Assembly (NCBI GenBank): GCA_017556585.1
Contig: JAFYMP010000076.1
Location: 1 to 37,636 of the forward strand
DNA from: Bacteroidaceae bacterium
GTDB taxonomy: Bacteria > Bacteroidota > Bacteroidia > Bacteroidales > Bacteroidaceae
Direction: 5' to 3'
Length of the DNA: 37,636 bases
In this document: positions 1 through 8,593 of the stretch, one piece after another
Layout of the letters: every line of letters begins with the position of its first letter
How positions within the stretch are numbered: the stretch's first letter is position 1
Notes under the pieces: model-generated
Database searches by the model: none
Seen by the model: only the letters and a program-made list of their open reading frames with translations
Told to the model about the DNA's origin: nothing
Program-made: the position numbers and the translations under genes

Positions 1-93
1 GCCACCGCCGAAGCCGCCCATGCCGCCGCCGAAGCCGCCCATGCCGCCGCCAAAGCCGCCCATGCCACCGCCGAAGCCGCCCATGCCGCCGCG
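1..93 (-). repeat. 21-bp tandem repeat coding for Gly-Gly-Met-Gly-Gly-Phe-Gly
   Basis: The plus strand shows CAT (Met on the minus strand) at 19, 40, 61 and 82, exactly 21 bases apart, separated by GCC/GCG/ACC codons and GAA or AAA. Read on the minus strand this is a run of GGMGGFG units inside the receptor gene. The array reaches the window edge, so the copy number cannot be given. It stays in frame, so this is a coding microsatellite rather than CRISPR. Confidence 0.9.
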
Positions 94-3063
94 CATTCCA
101 CGCATATTCTGACGAGCCTCCTTATCACCAAACACCTGGATACGATATGAGAAGTTCACCATAAAGTATGTGTTAATTGTCTGGTTGAATGAGTCAGTAC
201 GGCTGGTTGCTGTCATAGAACGGTTAACATCACTACGCTGGTTCAGGATATCATAGAAGTTAACAGAGATTGTACCCTTGTTACCCTTCAATACTGATAC
301 TGACATACCGGCATTCCAGATAAGTTCGTCTGTATTCATTTCTGCTGAATAACCTCTACGGCTTGACATCATCATATCAGAGATAATACGTAAGCTTCTC
401 CAAGGCAAAAGTACTGATACGCTAGGACCATAGCTGAAATCGAATGTATTCATTTCACGTTCAGGCTGCAAGTCGTTAGTACTGTTGCTGTATCTAAAGT
501 TACCCTGCAATGCTACATCAATATAGTCGTTACGATATGCAACATCCAATCTTTCGTTAACACCAGTTGTTAAAGTAGTTCTCAATTCAGATTCTTTACC
601 CATAATTGAAGCCCAACCTTCCTGATGGCTAAAGTTAACAGATGTATTTGAGTTTACTGTCAATCTTGAATCGAGCATTGAAAGCATAGCGTTAACATTA
701 CCACTTGTATTCCAGTTCGCGAACATACCATCCAGGTTAACCGGCTGACTGATTGTACCACCGTCATTGTTCAAAGTCACCTTATTGGTAATCTGACGAA
801 TTGTATTTGAGAATGATCCACCAAAGCTGATACTTGACATTGATGTAGGATCATACTTCTGATAGTTCAAATTCAAGCTGTTTGAGAATGTAGGTTTCAA
901 ACCAGGGTTACCCATTGAAATAGCCAGAGGGTTTGAGTTATCAGTAATATCAAGCAACTGAGTCATGCTAGGCTGTGATGTACGACCGTTATAACGGAAT
1001 GTCAAGCTTTCCTGACGTGTCCAACGATAACGCATATTCACTGTAGGAGTCCAGTTAAATACTGTACGTGACAACATTGTATCAAGACCCATGTAGTTGT
1101 AGTTCATCTTTGAGTGCTGTGGAAGAGCAGACAAACCAAATGTAAGATTCAATTTTTCTGTTACCTTACGCAACTGAAGCTGAATGGTCTGGTCAAAGTT
1201 CTCGTAGTAGCTCAACTGACTGAGTGAATCGTCCTTGAACTGCATATAGTTATCTTCCAATACCCAGTCTGGCATTCCCCAGAATTCGTATGCACCTGTT
1301 TGTGGCAAATCGTATGTAGAACGATCACTACGTGAATAATTGTATGAGAACTGATAGCTTAACTGCAAATATGTCTGATTTGCCAATGGCTCAGTATATG
1401 AAATCTGAGTTCTGAGGCTTCTGTTTTTACTTGGATTATCGTTATATCTGTTGTAAATTGTTGTATCTCTACGACCTATATTACCGCCAAAGTCCATGAA
1501 AGAACGAATCTGGTCGTTACGTGAATATGAATCACTGGTACTTGTTGACAATGAATAGTTTGCATTCAAAGAGATATTTCTACCCGGTTTGTCAAATCTC
1601 TGGGTAAACAATATATTACCACTTGTTGACATACTGTTGCTTTCGCTCATTGAGTTACTATTCTGACTATTCCACAAAGCATTATTAAGTGAATCCAAAT
1701 AATTAGCTAAAGGATCTAAATCTGTTGATTCAAAAACAGTTTCAATATCAAGAGGATTTGAAGCATACTTGTATGGATCCTTATTAAATGTCTTTGAAAT
1801 ATTCTTAGAAGTACTACCTGATTCGCTGTATGAGAACTGAGGAGTAAAGATAAGACTGGTCTTTTCACTCTGGTTCCATTCAAAACGCAACTGACCGCTA
1901 ACGCTTGTGCTACCATTTGAGCTAGAACCTTCTCTGTTAGACCATGTATGCATACCACCTGCATAGAAGTTTTCAGAAGCAGTCTTTGACTGTGATTCAG
2001 AATCTCTATGACTTACGTTGATGCTACCACCTATTTCATATTTGTATGAATCGTCTGAGATTTCAGGGCCAAGGTTACGAGCGAAGTTCATACCACCATT
2101 GTAGTTTTTGCTCAAACCACCACCGAAACCGCCCATACCGCGCATTCCGCCAAAGCCACCGATACCGCCACCGATACCGCCGCCCATCATACCACCGGCA
2201 GACTGACCTGCTGATGCCATAATAGTCATCTGACGATCTTCACCAAAACGGTTTACGTTAGCGTTAACGTTGTAGAGATCTTCAACTTCGTATGAAGTTT
2301 CCTGTAATGGACGACCATAACCTACGCCAACATTACCAAACCAACCCTGAGCCATACCCTTTTTAACAGTAAGGTCAAGAACGGTTTCGTCGTTACCATC
2401 GTCAATACCTGTCTGACGAGCCAAGTCACTCTGTTTGTCGTATGTCTTGATCTTTTCAATCATTTCTGCTGTAAGGTTATTCAAAGCAACAGATCTGTCG
2501 TTATCAAAGAATTCCTTACCATTAACAAGAATTCTAGAGATAGTCTTACCATTTACGGTAATGTTACCATCGCTGGTAATCTGTACACCCGGAAGTTTAC
2601 GTACAAGATCTTCTACTGAAGAACCCTCCGGCAAACGATACGCATCGCTATTGAATACTACGGTATCGCCTACCATCTGTACTTTTGCAAGCGCTGCTGT
2701 TACAACTACGTCAGAAAGAATCTGAGCATCACCTTTCAAAGTAATTTTTCCAAGATCGTTGTTTCTGTTACCTGCTCTAAGAGTAAACTCCTTATCGGTA
2801 GTAATATAACCCATGTATGAAACACGTGCTACATAAGTACCTGCTTTCAAACCTGAAAGAGTGAAAGCACCATCATCTTCTGTAGAAGTACCATTGATGT
2901 AGGTTGAATCCGGAAGTTCATACACCTGAACATTTGCCGGGAACAGTGGTTCAGCACTGTCAAAATCAAAAACACTACCCTTAATTGTTAGATTGCCATT
3001 TTGAGCCATCACGCTCATTGTTGAAGCTGCAATCAAAGCCAGCAGAAATGCAAATCGTTTCAT
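1..3063 (-). CDS. TonB-dependent outer-membrane beta-barrel receptor (C-terminus outside window)
   Basis: The frame is open from an ATG at 3063 to base 1, 1021 codons, with no stop, so the C-terminus lies outside the window. It begins with a signal peptide (MKRFAFLLALIAASTMSVMA, then Q), followed by a carboxypeptidase-regulatory-like beta-sandwich (about residues 25-105) and a plug-like domain (VEDLVRKLPGVQ, ISRILVNGKEFF). The rest is rich in alternating aromatic and polar beta strands, as in the outer-membrane beta-barrel family (PF14905-like) of Bacteroidetes TonB-dependent receptors. It presumably imports or binds an unknown ligand at the outer membrane. It differs from the SusC proteins in this window: there is no SusD partner beside it and the plug lacks the SusC LYGxRxANGV motif. 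Two low-complexity Gly/Met/Phe segments are present, at about 2116-2220 and at the visible C-terminal end. I found no clear promoter upstream. Confidence 0.85.
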   Translation of the reverse strand, partial: MKRFAFLLALIAASTMSVMAQNGNLTIKGSVFDFDSAEPLFPANVQVYELPDSTYINGTSTEDDGAFTLSGLKAGTYVARVSYMGYITTDKEFTLRAGNRNNDLGKITLKGDAQILSDVVVTAALAKVQMVGDTVVFNSDAYRLPEGSSVEDLVRKLPGVQITSDGNITVNGKTISRILVNGKEFFDNDRSVALNNLTAEMIEKIKTYDKQSDLARQTGIDDGNDETVLDLTVKKGMAQGWFGNVGVGYGRPLQETSYEVEDLYNVNANVNRFGEDRQMTIMASAGQSAGGMMGGGIGGGIGGFGGMRGMGGFGGGLSKNYNGGMNFARNLGPEISDDSYKYEIGGSINVSHRDSESQSKTASENFYAGGMHTWSNREGSSSNGSTSVSGQLRFEWNQSEKTSLIFTPQFSYSESGSTSKNISKTFNKDPYKYASNPLDIETVFESTDLDPLANYLDSLNNALWNSQNSNSMSESNSMSTSGNILFTQRFDKPGRNISLNANYSLSTSTSDSYSRNDQIRSFMDFGGNIGRRDTTIYNRYNDNPSKNRSLRTQISYTEPLANQTYLQLSYQFSYNYSRSDRSTYDLPQTGAYEFWGMPDWVLEDNYMQFKDDSLSQLSYYENFDQTIQLQLRKVTEKLNLTFGLSALPQHSKMNYNYMGLDTMLSRTVFNWTPTVNMRYRWTRQESLTFRYNGRTSQPSMTQLLDITDNSNPLAISMGNPGLKPTFSNSLNLNYQKYDPTSMSSISFGGSFSNTIRQITNKVTLNNDGGTISQPVNLDGMFANWNTSGNVNAMLSMLDSRLTVNSNTSVNFSHQEGWASIMGKESELRTTLTTGVNERLDVAYRNDYIDVALQGNFRYSNSTNDLQPEREMNTFDFSYGPSVSVLLPWRSLRIISDMMMSSRRGYSAEMNTDELIWNAGMSVSVLKGNKGTISVNFYDILNQRSDVNRSMTATSRTDSFNQTINTYFMVNFSYRIQVFGDKEARQNMRGMRGGMGGFGGGMGGFGGGMGGFGGGMGGFGGG

Positions 3064-3232
3064 TTAGTTTGTATTGTTATTATATTATTAAATCCTTTAT
3101 AAAAAACCATTCAGTTACTTATATACGCGTAATTGACAAATGTTAAATCAAAAATCACTAAATATTAAGCAAAACCACAACTTTGATTTAAAAAAAAGTT
3201 AATGGTTTAATCTAAATGGCAAAATATCGTTG

Positions 3233-3240
3233 TATTTTTG
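3233..3240 (+). promoter_or_regulatory. Bacteroidetes -7 box (TATTTTTG) of the esterase-like gene
   Basis: TATTTTTG fits TAnnTTTG. The implied transcription start is about 3244, only some 16 bases before ATG 3260. This is why the start at 3260 is preferred over an in-frame ATG at 3230, which would lie upstream of the transcription start. The -33 element is not obvious. Confidence 0.5.
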
Positions 3241-3259
3241 TTGCAAAATTACGAATAAT

Positions 3260-4081
3260 ATGGATATAAGAGGTAAGTATTTATTATTATCTATAGCGAC
3301 AATGTTTCTTTTAGTATCTTGTAAAGAAGAATCTACATCCAAGAGTATAGAAACATCCGTTATTGAGAGTTTAGATGTAAAAAGTGATAAATTAAGCCAC
3401 ACAAAAAAAGTTGATGTATATCTACCCGCAGGCTATAACAAAGAGAACTCCTATCCTACTCTTTTCATAGAGGGTGGAAGACAATGGCAAGAATTTGAAT
3501 ATAAGCATCTTGTGGATTCACTAATTGAGACAGGAACAATCACGCCTATTATTGCTATCATTTCTCATGAAGATAACATGAAGATCTCAGGAACTGACCA
3601 TTTCTATTATGAAGTGGAGTTATCTGCAAATGTTGCTAAAGGGAACGTAGATTTTGAAACAATGAACAAAAATTACGAATCATTCTACATAGAGGAATTA
3701 CTACCCTCTATTGAATCCAAATATGCCATTTCAAAAGATAAGGATAGCCGTATATTTTATGGTACAATGTATGCCGGCGATTTTGGTATATCTTTAGGTA
3801 TGACAAAACCCGATTTATTTGGTGAATATTGGTGTTTCTCTCCTGCACATTCAAGTGTAGAACAGTTTGGAATGATACCGGGTAAAGCCAAATTCAGAAT
3901 ATGCTGGGGTACAAAAGAGACTGTTAACGCAGACAACTATTACCCATCGCTTTTAAGTGGCATAAAAAAACGAGGAGGTACAGTCACCAATCTCACATTC
4001 GATGGACGCCCCAGCGGAATGAAATGGAAAGAGCAGTTCAAACAACGATTGATAGAAAAATTCAGTTATCAAACCAACTGA
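3260..4081 (+). CDS. esterase-fold lipoprotein, probable pseudoenzyme
   Basis: This 273-residue lipoprotein has an N-terminal signal ending in a lipobox (LLVSC, Cys21). The body resembles the putative esterase family (PF00756, enterochelin esterase/Fes-like): VYLPAGYNKENSYPTLFI matches the usual strand before the oxyanion loop, and KPDLFGEYWCFSPA matches the segment after the nucleophile elbow. The elbow normally reads GxSxGG; here it reads GTMYAG (168-173), so the serine position is Met170. The usual C-terminal GGHxW is replaced by DGRPSGMKW, so the catalytic His is also not visible. A ligand-binding or scaffolding role on the membrane is inferred rather than hydrolysis. It faces the ApbE operon convergently and has its own promoter. 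An alignment could still reveal displaced catalytic residues. Confidence 0.7.
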   Translation: MDIRGKYLLLSIATMFLLVSCKEESTSKSIETSVIESLDVKSDKLSHTKKVDVYLPAGYNKENSYPTLFIEGGRQWQEFEYKHLVDSLIETGTITPIIAIISHEDNMKISGTDHFYYEVELSANVAKGNVDFETMNKNYESFYIEELLPSIESKYAISKDKDSRIFYGTMYAGDFGISLGMTKPDLFGEYWCFSPAHSSVEQFGMIPGKAKFRICWGTKETVNADNYYPSLLSGIKKRGGTVTNLTFDGRPSGMKWKEQFKQRLIEKFSYQTN

Positions 4082-4097
4082 TAATGTTTAAGCCAAC

Positions 4098-5090
4098 TTA
4101 ATCAACAGGGAAATCAGGGGTGGTACAAATTTGTATTACCCCTTCATTATCTTGATATATAAAGTAAGCATCAACATTTTCCAACTTCTTACAAAGTTCC
4201 AACGAACGTTCCAACCCTAATACCATCATTGCTGTAGCGTATGCATCGGCAACTGCACAATTTTCTGCTAACACAGTTACTGAAAGCAGATTATGATTAA
4301 CCGGACGACAGGTTGCAGGATCTATGGTGTGAGCATACTTCTTACCATCTTTATAATAGAAGTTTCTATAATTACCCGATGTTGCCATAGCTCTGTTTGT
4401 CAGCTCTAAAACAGTTTGTAATTCAGTTTCGGTTGCTAAAGAATCATCTGTAGGTTTACTTATTCCAATACGCCAATCTGAACCTTTGGAATTCAATCCC
4501 TTAACTACAATTTCTCCTCCTATTTCTATCATATAATCAGCTATGCCAACGGAATCAAAAAGAGCAGCCACCACATCACAGCCAAAACCTTTTGCAATAG
4601 CACTGCAATCCAACATAATCCTGTTATCTTCTTTCACTATAGCACCATTTTCTTCTTTCACCATTTGGTAGCCTACAATCTGTTTTAAACTATCTATCAA
4701 ATCATTATCAATAGTTTCTGCATTCTTAAAACCAAATCCCCAAGCATTAACTGCCGGAGCTACTGTTATATCGAAAGCGCCAGTTGTTGTTTCTGCCACA
4801 TGTTGAGCCAAATGGAACACATACAAGAACATAGAATCTAATTCCACTTGCATATTTTTATTCACCAATGATATTGTAGAATTAGCATTAAAAGTTGATA
4901 ATGAATTATCTACATCTTTCAACACTCTTGTAATATCAGTGCTTAAATCGGCGTTGTGATTATAAGTTATATGATATGTTGTACCAAACACAGCACCCTG
5001 AGAAGTACGATATTCAGGTTTATTTTCTGCTAAAATAATTACTGTAGCAACTATTAAGAATACTAAAAACGGATAATGCCACTTTTTCAT
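4098..5090 (-). CDS. apbE: FAD:protein FMN transferase (ApbE family)
   Basis: This 330-residue protein has one N-terminal membrane anchor or signal (residues 6-21). ApbE proteins use FAD to attach FMN covalently to Ser/Thr of partner proteins such as NqrB/NqrC and RnfG, outside the cytoplasmic membrane. Family motifs are visible in order: GTTYHITY (36-43), GAFDITVAPAVNAWGFG (104-120), CSAIAKGFGCD (162-172), IEIGGEIVVKG (188-198), MATSGNYRNFY (235-245), HTIDPATCRPV (254-264) and ADAYATAMMVLG (281-292), the last holding the Mg-binding Asp/Thr region. Length is normal for the family. It is the last gene of a four-gene operon, 21 bases after mntP. No flavinylated target gene is present in the window. 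Confidence 0.92.
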   Translation of the reverse strand: MKKWHYPFLVFLIVATVIILAENKPEYRTSQGAVFGTTYHITYNHNADLSTDITRVLKDVDNSLSTFNANSTISLVNKNMQVELDSMFLYVFHLAQHVAETTTGAFDITVAPAVNAWGFGFKNAETIDNDLIDSLKQIVGYQMVKEENGAIVKEDNRIMLDCSAIAKGFGCDVVAALFDSVGIADYMIEIGGEIVVKGLNSKGSDWRIGISKPTDDSLATETELQTVLELTNRAMATSGNYRNFYYKDGKKYAHTIDPATCRPVNHNLLSVTVLAENCAVADAYATAMMVLGLERSLELCKKLENVDAYFIYQDNEGVIQICTTPDFPVD

Positions 5091-5111
5091 AAATACACCT
5101 TATATATAATG

Positions 5112-5687
5112 TTATGCAGACAGATGTTCAATTAAGATTTTTGAACCTATAAACAACAAAATAACGCCTCCTACTATCTCTACGGGAAAATTGATTTTTT
5201 TACCTGCACAGATGCCCAACCAATAACCTCCTAATGAGAAAAGGAAAGAGACTACACCTATAACAATGATTGCCGGCAATACAGATGCTATAGTATTCAT
5301 TCCCATACATGCAAACGACAACCCCACTGCAAAGGCATCAATACTGGTTGCTACTGACATAGTTAGAATAGTGGAAAACTTTGACGGATTGAGATGTTTA
5401 TTCTCTTCTTCATCTGGTTTGATGCCATCTAATATCATTTTAACCCCCAAGAAGCCCAATAATCCAAATGCTATCCAATGATCAAATGCCTGGAAAGAGC
5501 TACTAAAAGAGTTTATTCCTAACCAACCCAACAAAGGCATTACAGCCTGAAACAGACCAAACATCAATGCAGTAAGAAGAACTATTTTCAGCACCATTCG
5601 CTTTTCAATAATTCCACATGTTATAGAAACTGCAAAACAATCCATAGCCAATGCTACAGCCAAAAAAAATATATCTAACAGTGTCAT
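5112..5687 (-). CDS. mntP: manganese efflux pump MntP
   Basis: This 191-residue, six-helix inner-membrane protein matches the MntP family (DUF204), which exports Mn2+. The two internally repeated signature motifs are present: AMDCFAVSI (14-22, Asp16) and SIDAFAVGLS (115-124, Asp117), each with the acidic residue thought to bind the metal within the membrane. Length is typical. It starts 6 bases after the glycosyltransferase stop, so translation is probably coupled. The gap is far too small for a yybP-ykoY manganese riboswitch, so metal control, if any, would act at the operon promoter. Confidence 0.92.
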   Translation of the reverse strand: MTLLDIFFLAVALAMDCFAVSITCGIIEKRMVLKIVLLTALMFGLFQAVMPLLGWLGINSFSSSFQAFDHWIAFGLLGFLGVKMILDGIKPDEEENKHLNPSKFSTILTMSVATSIDAFAVGLSFACMGMNTIASVLPAIIVIGVVSFLFSLGGYWLGICAGKKINFPVEIVGGVILLFIGSKILIEHLSA

Positions 5688-5693
5688 TGAGAT

Positions 5694-6644
5694 TTATATC
5701 TCTTTTTCAATTTTATAATCGTTACGCTCTTGTGAATTTCTACTAATTAGTTCGCCTAAGAAACCAGTAAGGAATAACAGAGTACCCAACATCATTCCGG
5801 TTAGAGCTATAAAGAAATATGGATTATCTGTAACCAAACGAGCAGGAATACCATTTGCTAACGAGATCAGTTTGCTGGCTCCCACTATAATTATTGCTAT
5901 AAAACTGATAATGAACATTACAGAGCCCCATAAGCCAAAGAAATGCATCGGTTTCTTTCCAAAACGATTCAAGAACCAGAGAGACATTAAATCCAAATAA
6001 CCGTTTACAAATCTGTCTAATCCAAATTTGCTTGTACCAAATTTACGTGCCTGATGCTTTACAACCTTTTCTCCTATCTTTCCAAAACCGGCATTTTTTG
6101 CAAGGAATGGAATATATCTGTGCATTTCGCCATAAACTTCTATGTTTTTCACAACATCGCGCTTATAGGCTTTCAAGCCACAGTTCATATCGTGCAGTTT
6201 AATCCCTGTAACCTTTCTTGCTGTATAGTTATATATCTTTGAAGGCAGATTTTTACTTAATTTGCCATCATAACGTTTTTTCTTCCAACCGGATACCAAA
6301 TCGTAGCCATCCTCCTTGAGCATACGAACCATTTCCGGAACCTCTTCCGGACTATCTTGTAAATCGGCATCCATAGTAACCACATAATCGCCCTGAGCCA
6401 TCTTAAAGCCACAGAACAACGCAGGTGATTTTCCATAATTTCTACGGAACTTTATTCCTTTGACATTTGAATTTTCGTTCTGCAATTTTTCTATTATTGT
6501 CCAGGAATTATCTGTACTACCATCATCTACAAAGATTACTTCGTAAGTGAAACCATTTTCGGTCATTACTATCTTTATCCATGAAAAGAGTTCAGGGATT
6601 GATTCATCTTCGTTGTAAAGAGGAACAATAATTGATATATCCAT
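5694..6644 (-). CDS. family 2 glycosyltransferase, membrane-anchored (DPM/GtrB-like)
   Basis: This 316-residue protein has a GT-A domain: ISIIVPLYNED (3-13), VDDGSTDNSW (39-48) and MDADLQDSPEEVPEM (91-105) with the DxD-like metal site. KFGTSKFGLDRF follows, then two transmembrane helices near the C-terminus (about 235-258 and 268-292). This is the architecture of polyprenyl-phosphate sugar transferases (DPM1/GtrB/ArnC group), which move a sugar from a nucleotide donor to a lipid carrier at the inner membrane. The sugar cannot be told from sequence. It starts 2 bases after the DUF4199 gene, and this pairing recurs in Bacteroidales genomes as far as I recall. Confidence 0.88.
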   Translation of the reverse strand: MDISIIVPLYNEDESIPELFSWIKIVMTENGFTYEVIFVDDGSTDNSWTIIEKLQNENSNVKGIKFRRNYGKSPALFCGFKMAQGDYVVTMDADLQDSPEEVPEMVRMLKEDGYDLVSGWKKKRYDGKLSKNLPSKIYNYTARKVTGIKLHDMNCGLKAYKRDVVKNIEVYGEMHRYIPFLAKNAGFGKIGEKVVKHQARKFGTSKFGLDRFVNGYLDLMSLWFLNRFGKKPMHFFGLWGSVMFIISFIAIIIVGASKLISLANGIPARLVTDNPYFFIALTGMMLGTLLFLTGFLGELISRNSQERNDYKIEKEI

Positions 6645-6646
6645 AG

Positions 6647-7216
6647 TTACCTGTTTTTTAAGCTACTTCTTATTGATTTAGTTGTTAGCATTGCTACTAT
6701 CAACGATATAATATTACCACATGAAAATACTGTTGGTATCAACATTTTTATAAGTGTAATTGGAGTCATTGATGCAAAAGCTTTTGCATAACGTTCCATC
6801 TGTTCTATAAGTTCTACATCTATTCCATCAATAGATTTGTATGTATCGGCAGCCAAAATCATCTGATTTGACAACAATGTAAAGATAGTACCATCTTTAT
6901 CTACCAATATTATTAGAACGTATGACAGCACCATAGAGAATACCACGGAATAGAACATTGTTAAAAATGACACCATCCATGACAAAAAGAAAGGAAAGAC
7001 TTTAGGCGAATATTTATCTCTAAATCTTTTCTGAATAATGTAAGCCAAAACGGGTACACCAAAAGCCATTATGACAAAGACTATAGAGAAAGCAGGCTTT
7101 GACAATGAGCAGGCAAATACCAGATACTTAACAATTTGGTAAGTTCCCAAAATTGTGCCAAGTATCATTGTTTTTTGGGTTATTGAGAATCTCGCTATTT
7201 GATTTTCTTGTTCCAT
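6647..7216 (-). CDS. DUF4199 family membrane protein
   Basis: This is a 189-residue protein with about four hydrophobic helices (roughly 15-35, 42-60, 75-105 and 150-180) and a Lys/Arg-rich tail, matching the DUF4199 pattern of small Bacteroidetes membrane proteins of unknown function. The frame stays open up to 7270, but I chose ATG 7216 (MEQENQIARFS) because a near-perfect promoter lies at 7241-7271 and the implied transcription start is about 7237. It is the first gene of the operon leading to the glycosyltransferase, so a helper role in lipid-linked sugar transfer is possible but unproven. Confidence 0.75.
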   Translation of the reverse strand: MEQENQIARFSITQKTMILGTILGTYQIVKYLVFACSLSKPAFSIVFVIMAFGVPVLAYIIQKRFRDKYSPKVFPFFLSWMVSFLTMFYSVVFSMVLSYVLIILVDKDGTIFTLLSNQMILAADTYKSIDGIDVELIEQMERYAKAFASMTPITLIKMLIPTVFSCGNIISLIVAMLTTKSIRSSLKNR

Positions 7217-7240
7217 TCTGCAACCATATTGAATAAACCG

Positions 7241-7271
7241 CAAAGTTACATTATTATAGTGACAAAACAAA
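7241..7271 (-). promoter_or_regulatory. promoter of the DUF4199-GT2-mntP-apbE operon
   Basis: On the minus strand TTTG (7271-7268), 19 bases, then TAACTTTG (7248-7241) match the Bacteroidetes sigma-70 consensus exactly. The implied start is about 7237, giving a leader of roughly 21 bases before ATG 7216. Confidence 0.75.
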
Positions 7272-7280
7272 AAAATAAAT

Positions 7281-7535
7281 AAGGTCCGTATTATAAGTTG
7301 TACTTTCAGGACTCTTCAAATAGATAATTCGGAGCCCGCGAAGCTGGCAACCAAGCCCCTTGAGGGGTTTTGGGGTGATATTAACAAGGTCATAAAGTTG
7401 TACTTTCAGGACTCCAATAGATAATTCGGAGCCTGCTGTGCAGGCGACCAAGCCCCTTGAGGGGTTTGGGGTGATATAAACAAGGTCATAAAGTTGTACT
7501 TTCAGGACTCCTCCTGAAAGTACAACTTATAATAC
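7281..7535. repeat. tandem repeat with perfect 24-bp outer inverted repeats, entering the ndpA-like gene
   Basis: Two imperfect direct units (7281-7385 and 7386-7481) and a partial third (7482-7511) each carry AAGTTGTACTTTCAGGACTC at 7295, 7395 and 7491. Each full unit holds a CCCC-TTGA-GGGG hairpin (7353-7370, 7450-7467), and the second also a GCCTGC-TGT-GCAGGC hairpin (7431-7445). Bases 7288-7311 are the exact reverse complement of 7512-7535. The innermost pair forms a 17-bp perfect stem with a CTCC loop (7491-7528) that covers the stop codon and last codons of the ndpA-like gene. Flanks show no target-site duplication. It probably acts as a transcript end for that gene; whether it is a mobile REP-like element cannot be told here. 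Confidence 0.8.
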
Positions 7536-8527
7536 TTGCCATGCTCATCTTCCCCCTGCTCTACCAAATTTCTATTACCATGTATGTAAATATGGAAGTT
7601 CTTATCCAACTTAATAACACTTTTAAATGCCCTACCCTGTTTTTTTACAGCTGTCTGATTAACATCAAAACTGTTTTCAAGTTGTAATTCACGTTCATCC
7701 TGAAAACGATTTTTATAGTCTTCGAAGCGATCTATCACTGCAGGCTGTCCCAATATCTGCTGAGTATAGCTCTCCATTTCAAATTTAGGTGTCTTCTTGA
7801 AGAAATCCATAGATTTATTCAACATATCTACCTGATCCGCTCTACAAACTTCAAACTGTTTAGGCAACTCTTCTGCCAAAAAGTTTCTACAAAGAGTCAT
7901 CACATTTTCTGTTTGGAAATAGGCATCCTTTCTACGCATCAGGTGCAGATAATCGTCAACCCAATAAGCAGCTTCCTGCCCATTAGTCTTATCTACAACA
8001 GAAACCAAATATCCTTTTTCTCTTTCATAATTGAAAATCAAGCATCCCTTGTCTAATTTCTTCAGGTTCACACCCTCTACTGAATCTATCTCAAAGCCGT
8101 TTTCATCGTGTTCTACAGTAAGAAACAAATCCTTGTTTTCAATTTTGAATAGACCTATAGCATCACAATGCTCAACTCCAATATTACAATCAGAAAAATA
8201 GACAACTATAAAATCACCTCCTTTAATTTTAGGATGCTGACAGTTTTCATACAGATGGGTTGCCAAATCTACAGAGAAATCATAAACCATATCAGGATTA
8301 TCAAAGATATCCGATACCAAACGATACACTCGATTGTTCTCAATTCCCATATCATCTGCAAATTGATATCTCTCTTCACTTTTGAAAGAGCCCAAGAAGT
8401 AATCTGATAATAGTTCGTTCATGTCCGGTGTGGTTGCGAACAGTTTTTTAGAAAGCAAGAAAGGTTCGTCATTCGCCTGATTTCCCACATAATGTAAAGC
8501 TAATGCTTCTATTTTTGGTTTATTCAT
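7502..8527 (-). CDS. nucleoid-associated protein NdpA/YejK-like
   Basis: This 341-residue protein resembles the 37-kDa nucleoid-associated protein family (PF04245; E. coli YejK, Pseudomonas NdpA) in its Bacteroidetes form. Visible support: the N-terminal IEALALHYVGNQ followed by a loop reporting on LLSDYF, a central GGDFIVVYFSDC strand pair, and a C-terminal FDVNQTAVKKQGRAFKSVIKLDKNFHIYIHG segment typical of the family. These proteins bind DNA and are found on the nucleoid; their exact role is unsettled. A -7 box lies at 8553-8560. The last six codons and the stop sit inside the perfect hairpin of the adjacent repeat, so its C-terminus (FQEES) may have been shaped by that repeat. Confidence 0.75.
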   Translation of the reverse strand: MNKPKIEALALHYVGNQANDEPFLLSKKLFATTPDMNELLSDYFLGSFKSEERYQFADDMGIENNRVYRLVSDIFDNPDMVYDFSVDLATHLYENCQHPKIKGGDFIVVYFSDCNIGVEHCDAIGLFKIENKDLFLTVEHDENGFEIDSVEGVNLKKLDKGCLIFNYEREKGYLVSVVDKTNGQEAAYWVDDYLHLMRRKDAYFQTENVMTLCRNFLAEELPKQFEVCRADQVDMLNKSMDFFKKTPKFEMESYTQQILGQPAVIDRFEDYKNRFQDERELQLENSFDVNQTAVKKQGRAFKSVIKLDKNFHIYIHGNRNLVEQGEDEHGKYYKLYFQEES

Positions 8528-8552
8528 CTGTTACAGTTTTTAAGTTGGAGCA

Positions 8553-8560
8553 CAAAATTA
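8553..8560 (-). promoter_or_regulatory. -7 box (TAATTTTG) of the ndpA-like gene
   Basis: Minus-strand TAATTTTG fits TAnnTTTG and sits 26 bases upstream of ATG 8527. No convincing -33 partner is seen. Confidence 0.45.
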
Positions 8561-8593
8561 ATCAAATTAAGAGTTTGAAAAGAGTAAAAACAC

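Noticed and set aside
1..93. Regular 21-bp repeats, possible CRISPR-like array
   Set aside because: There are no spacers; the units are contiguous, in frame and code for a Gly/Met/Phe tail of a receptor.
5688..5693. Manganese riboswitch upstream of mntP
   Set aside because: Only 6 bases separate mntP from the glycosyltransferase gene, so there is no room.
7254..7451. 65-codon open frame on the minus strand
   Set aside because: It consists of the non-coding repeat with hairpins and has no family likeness.
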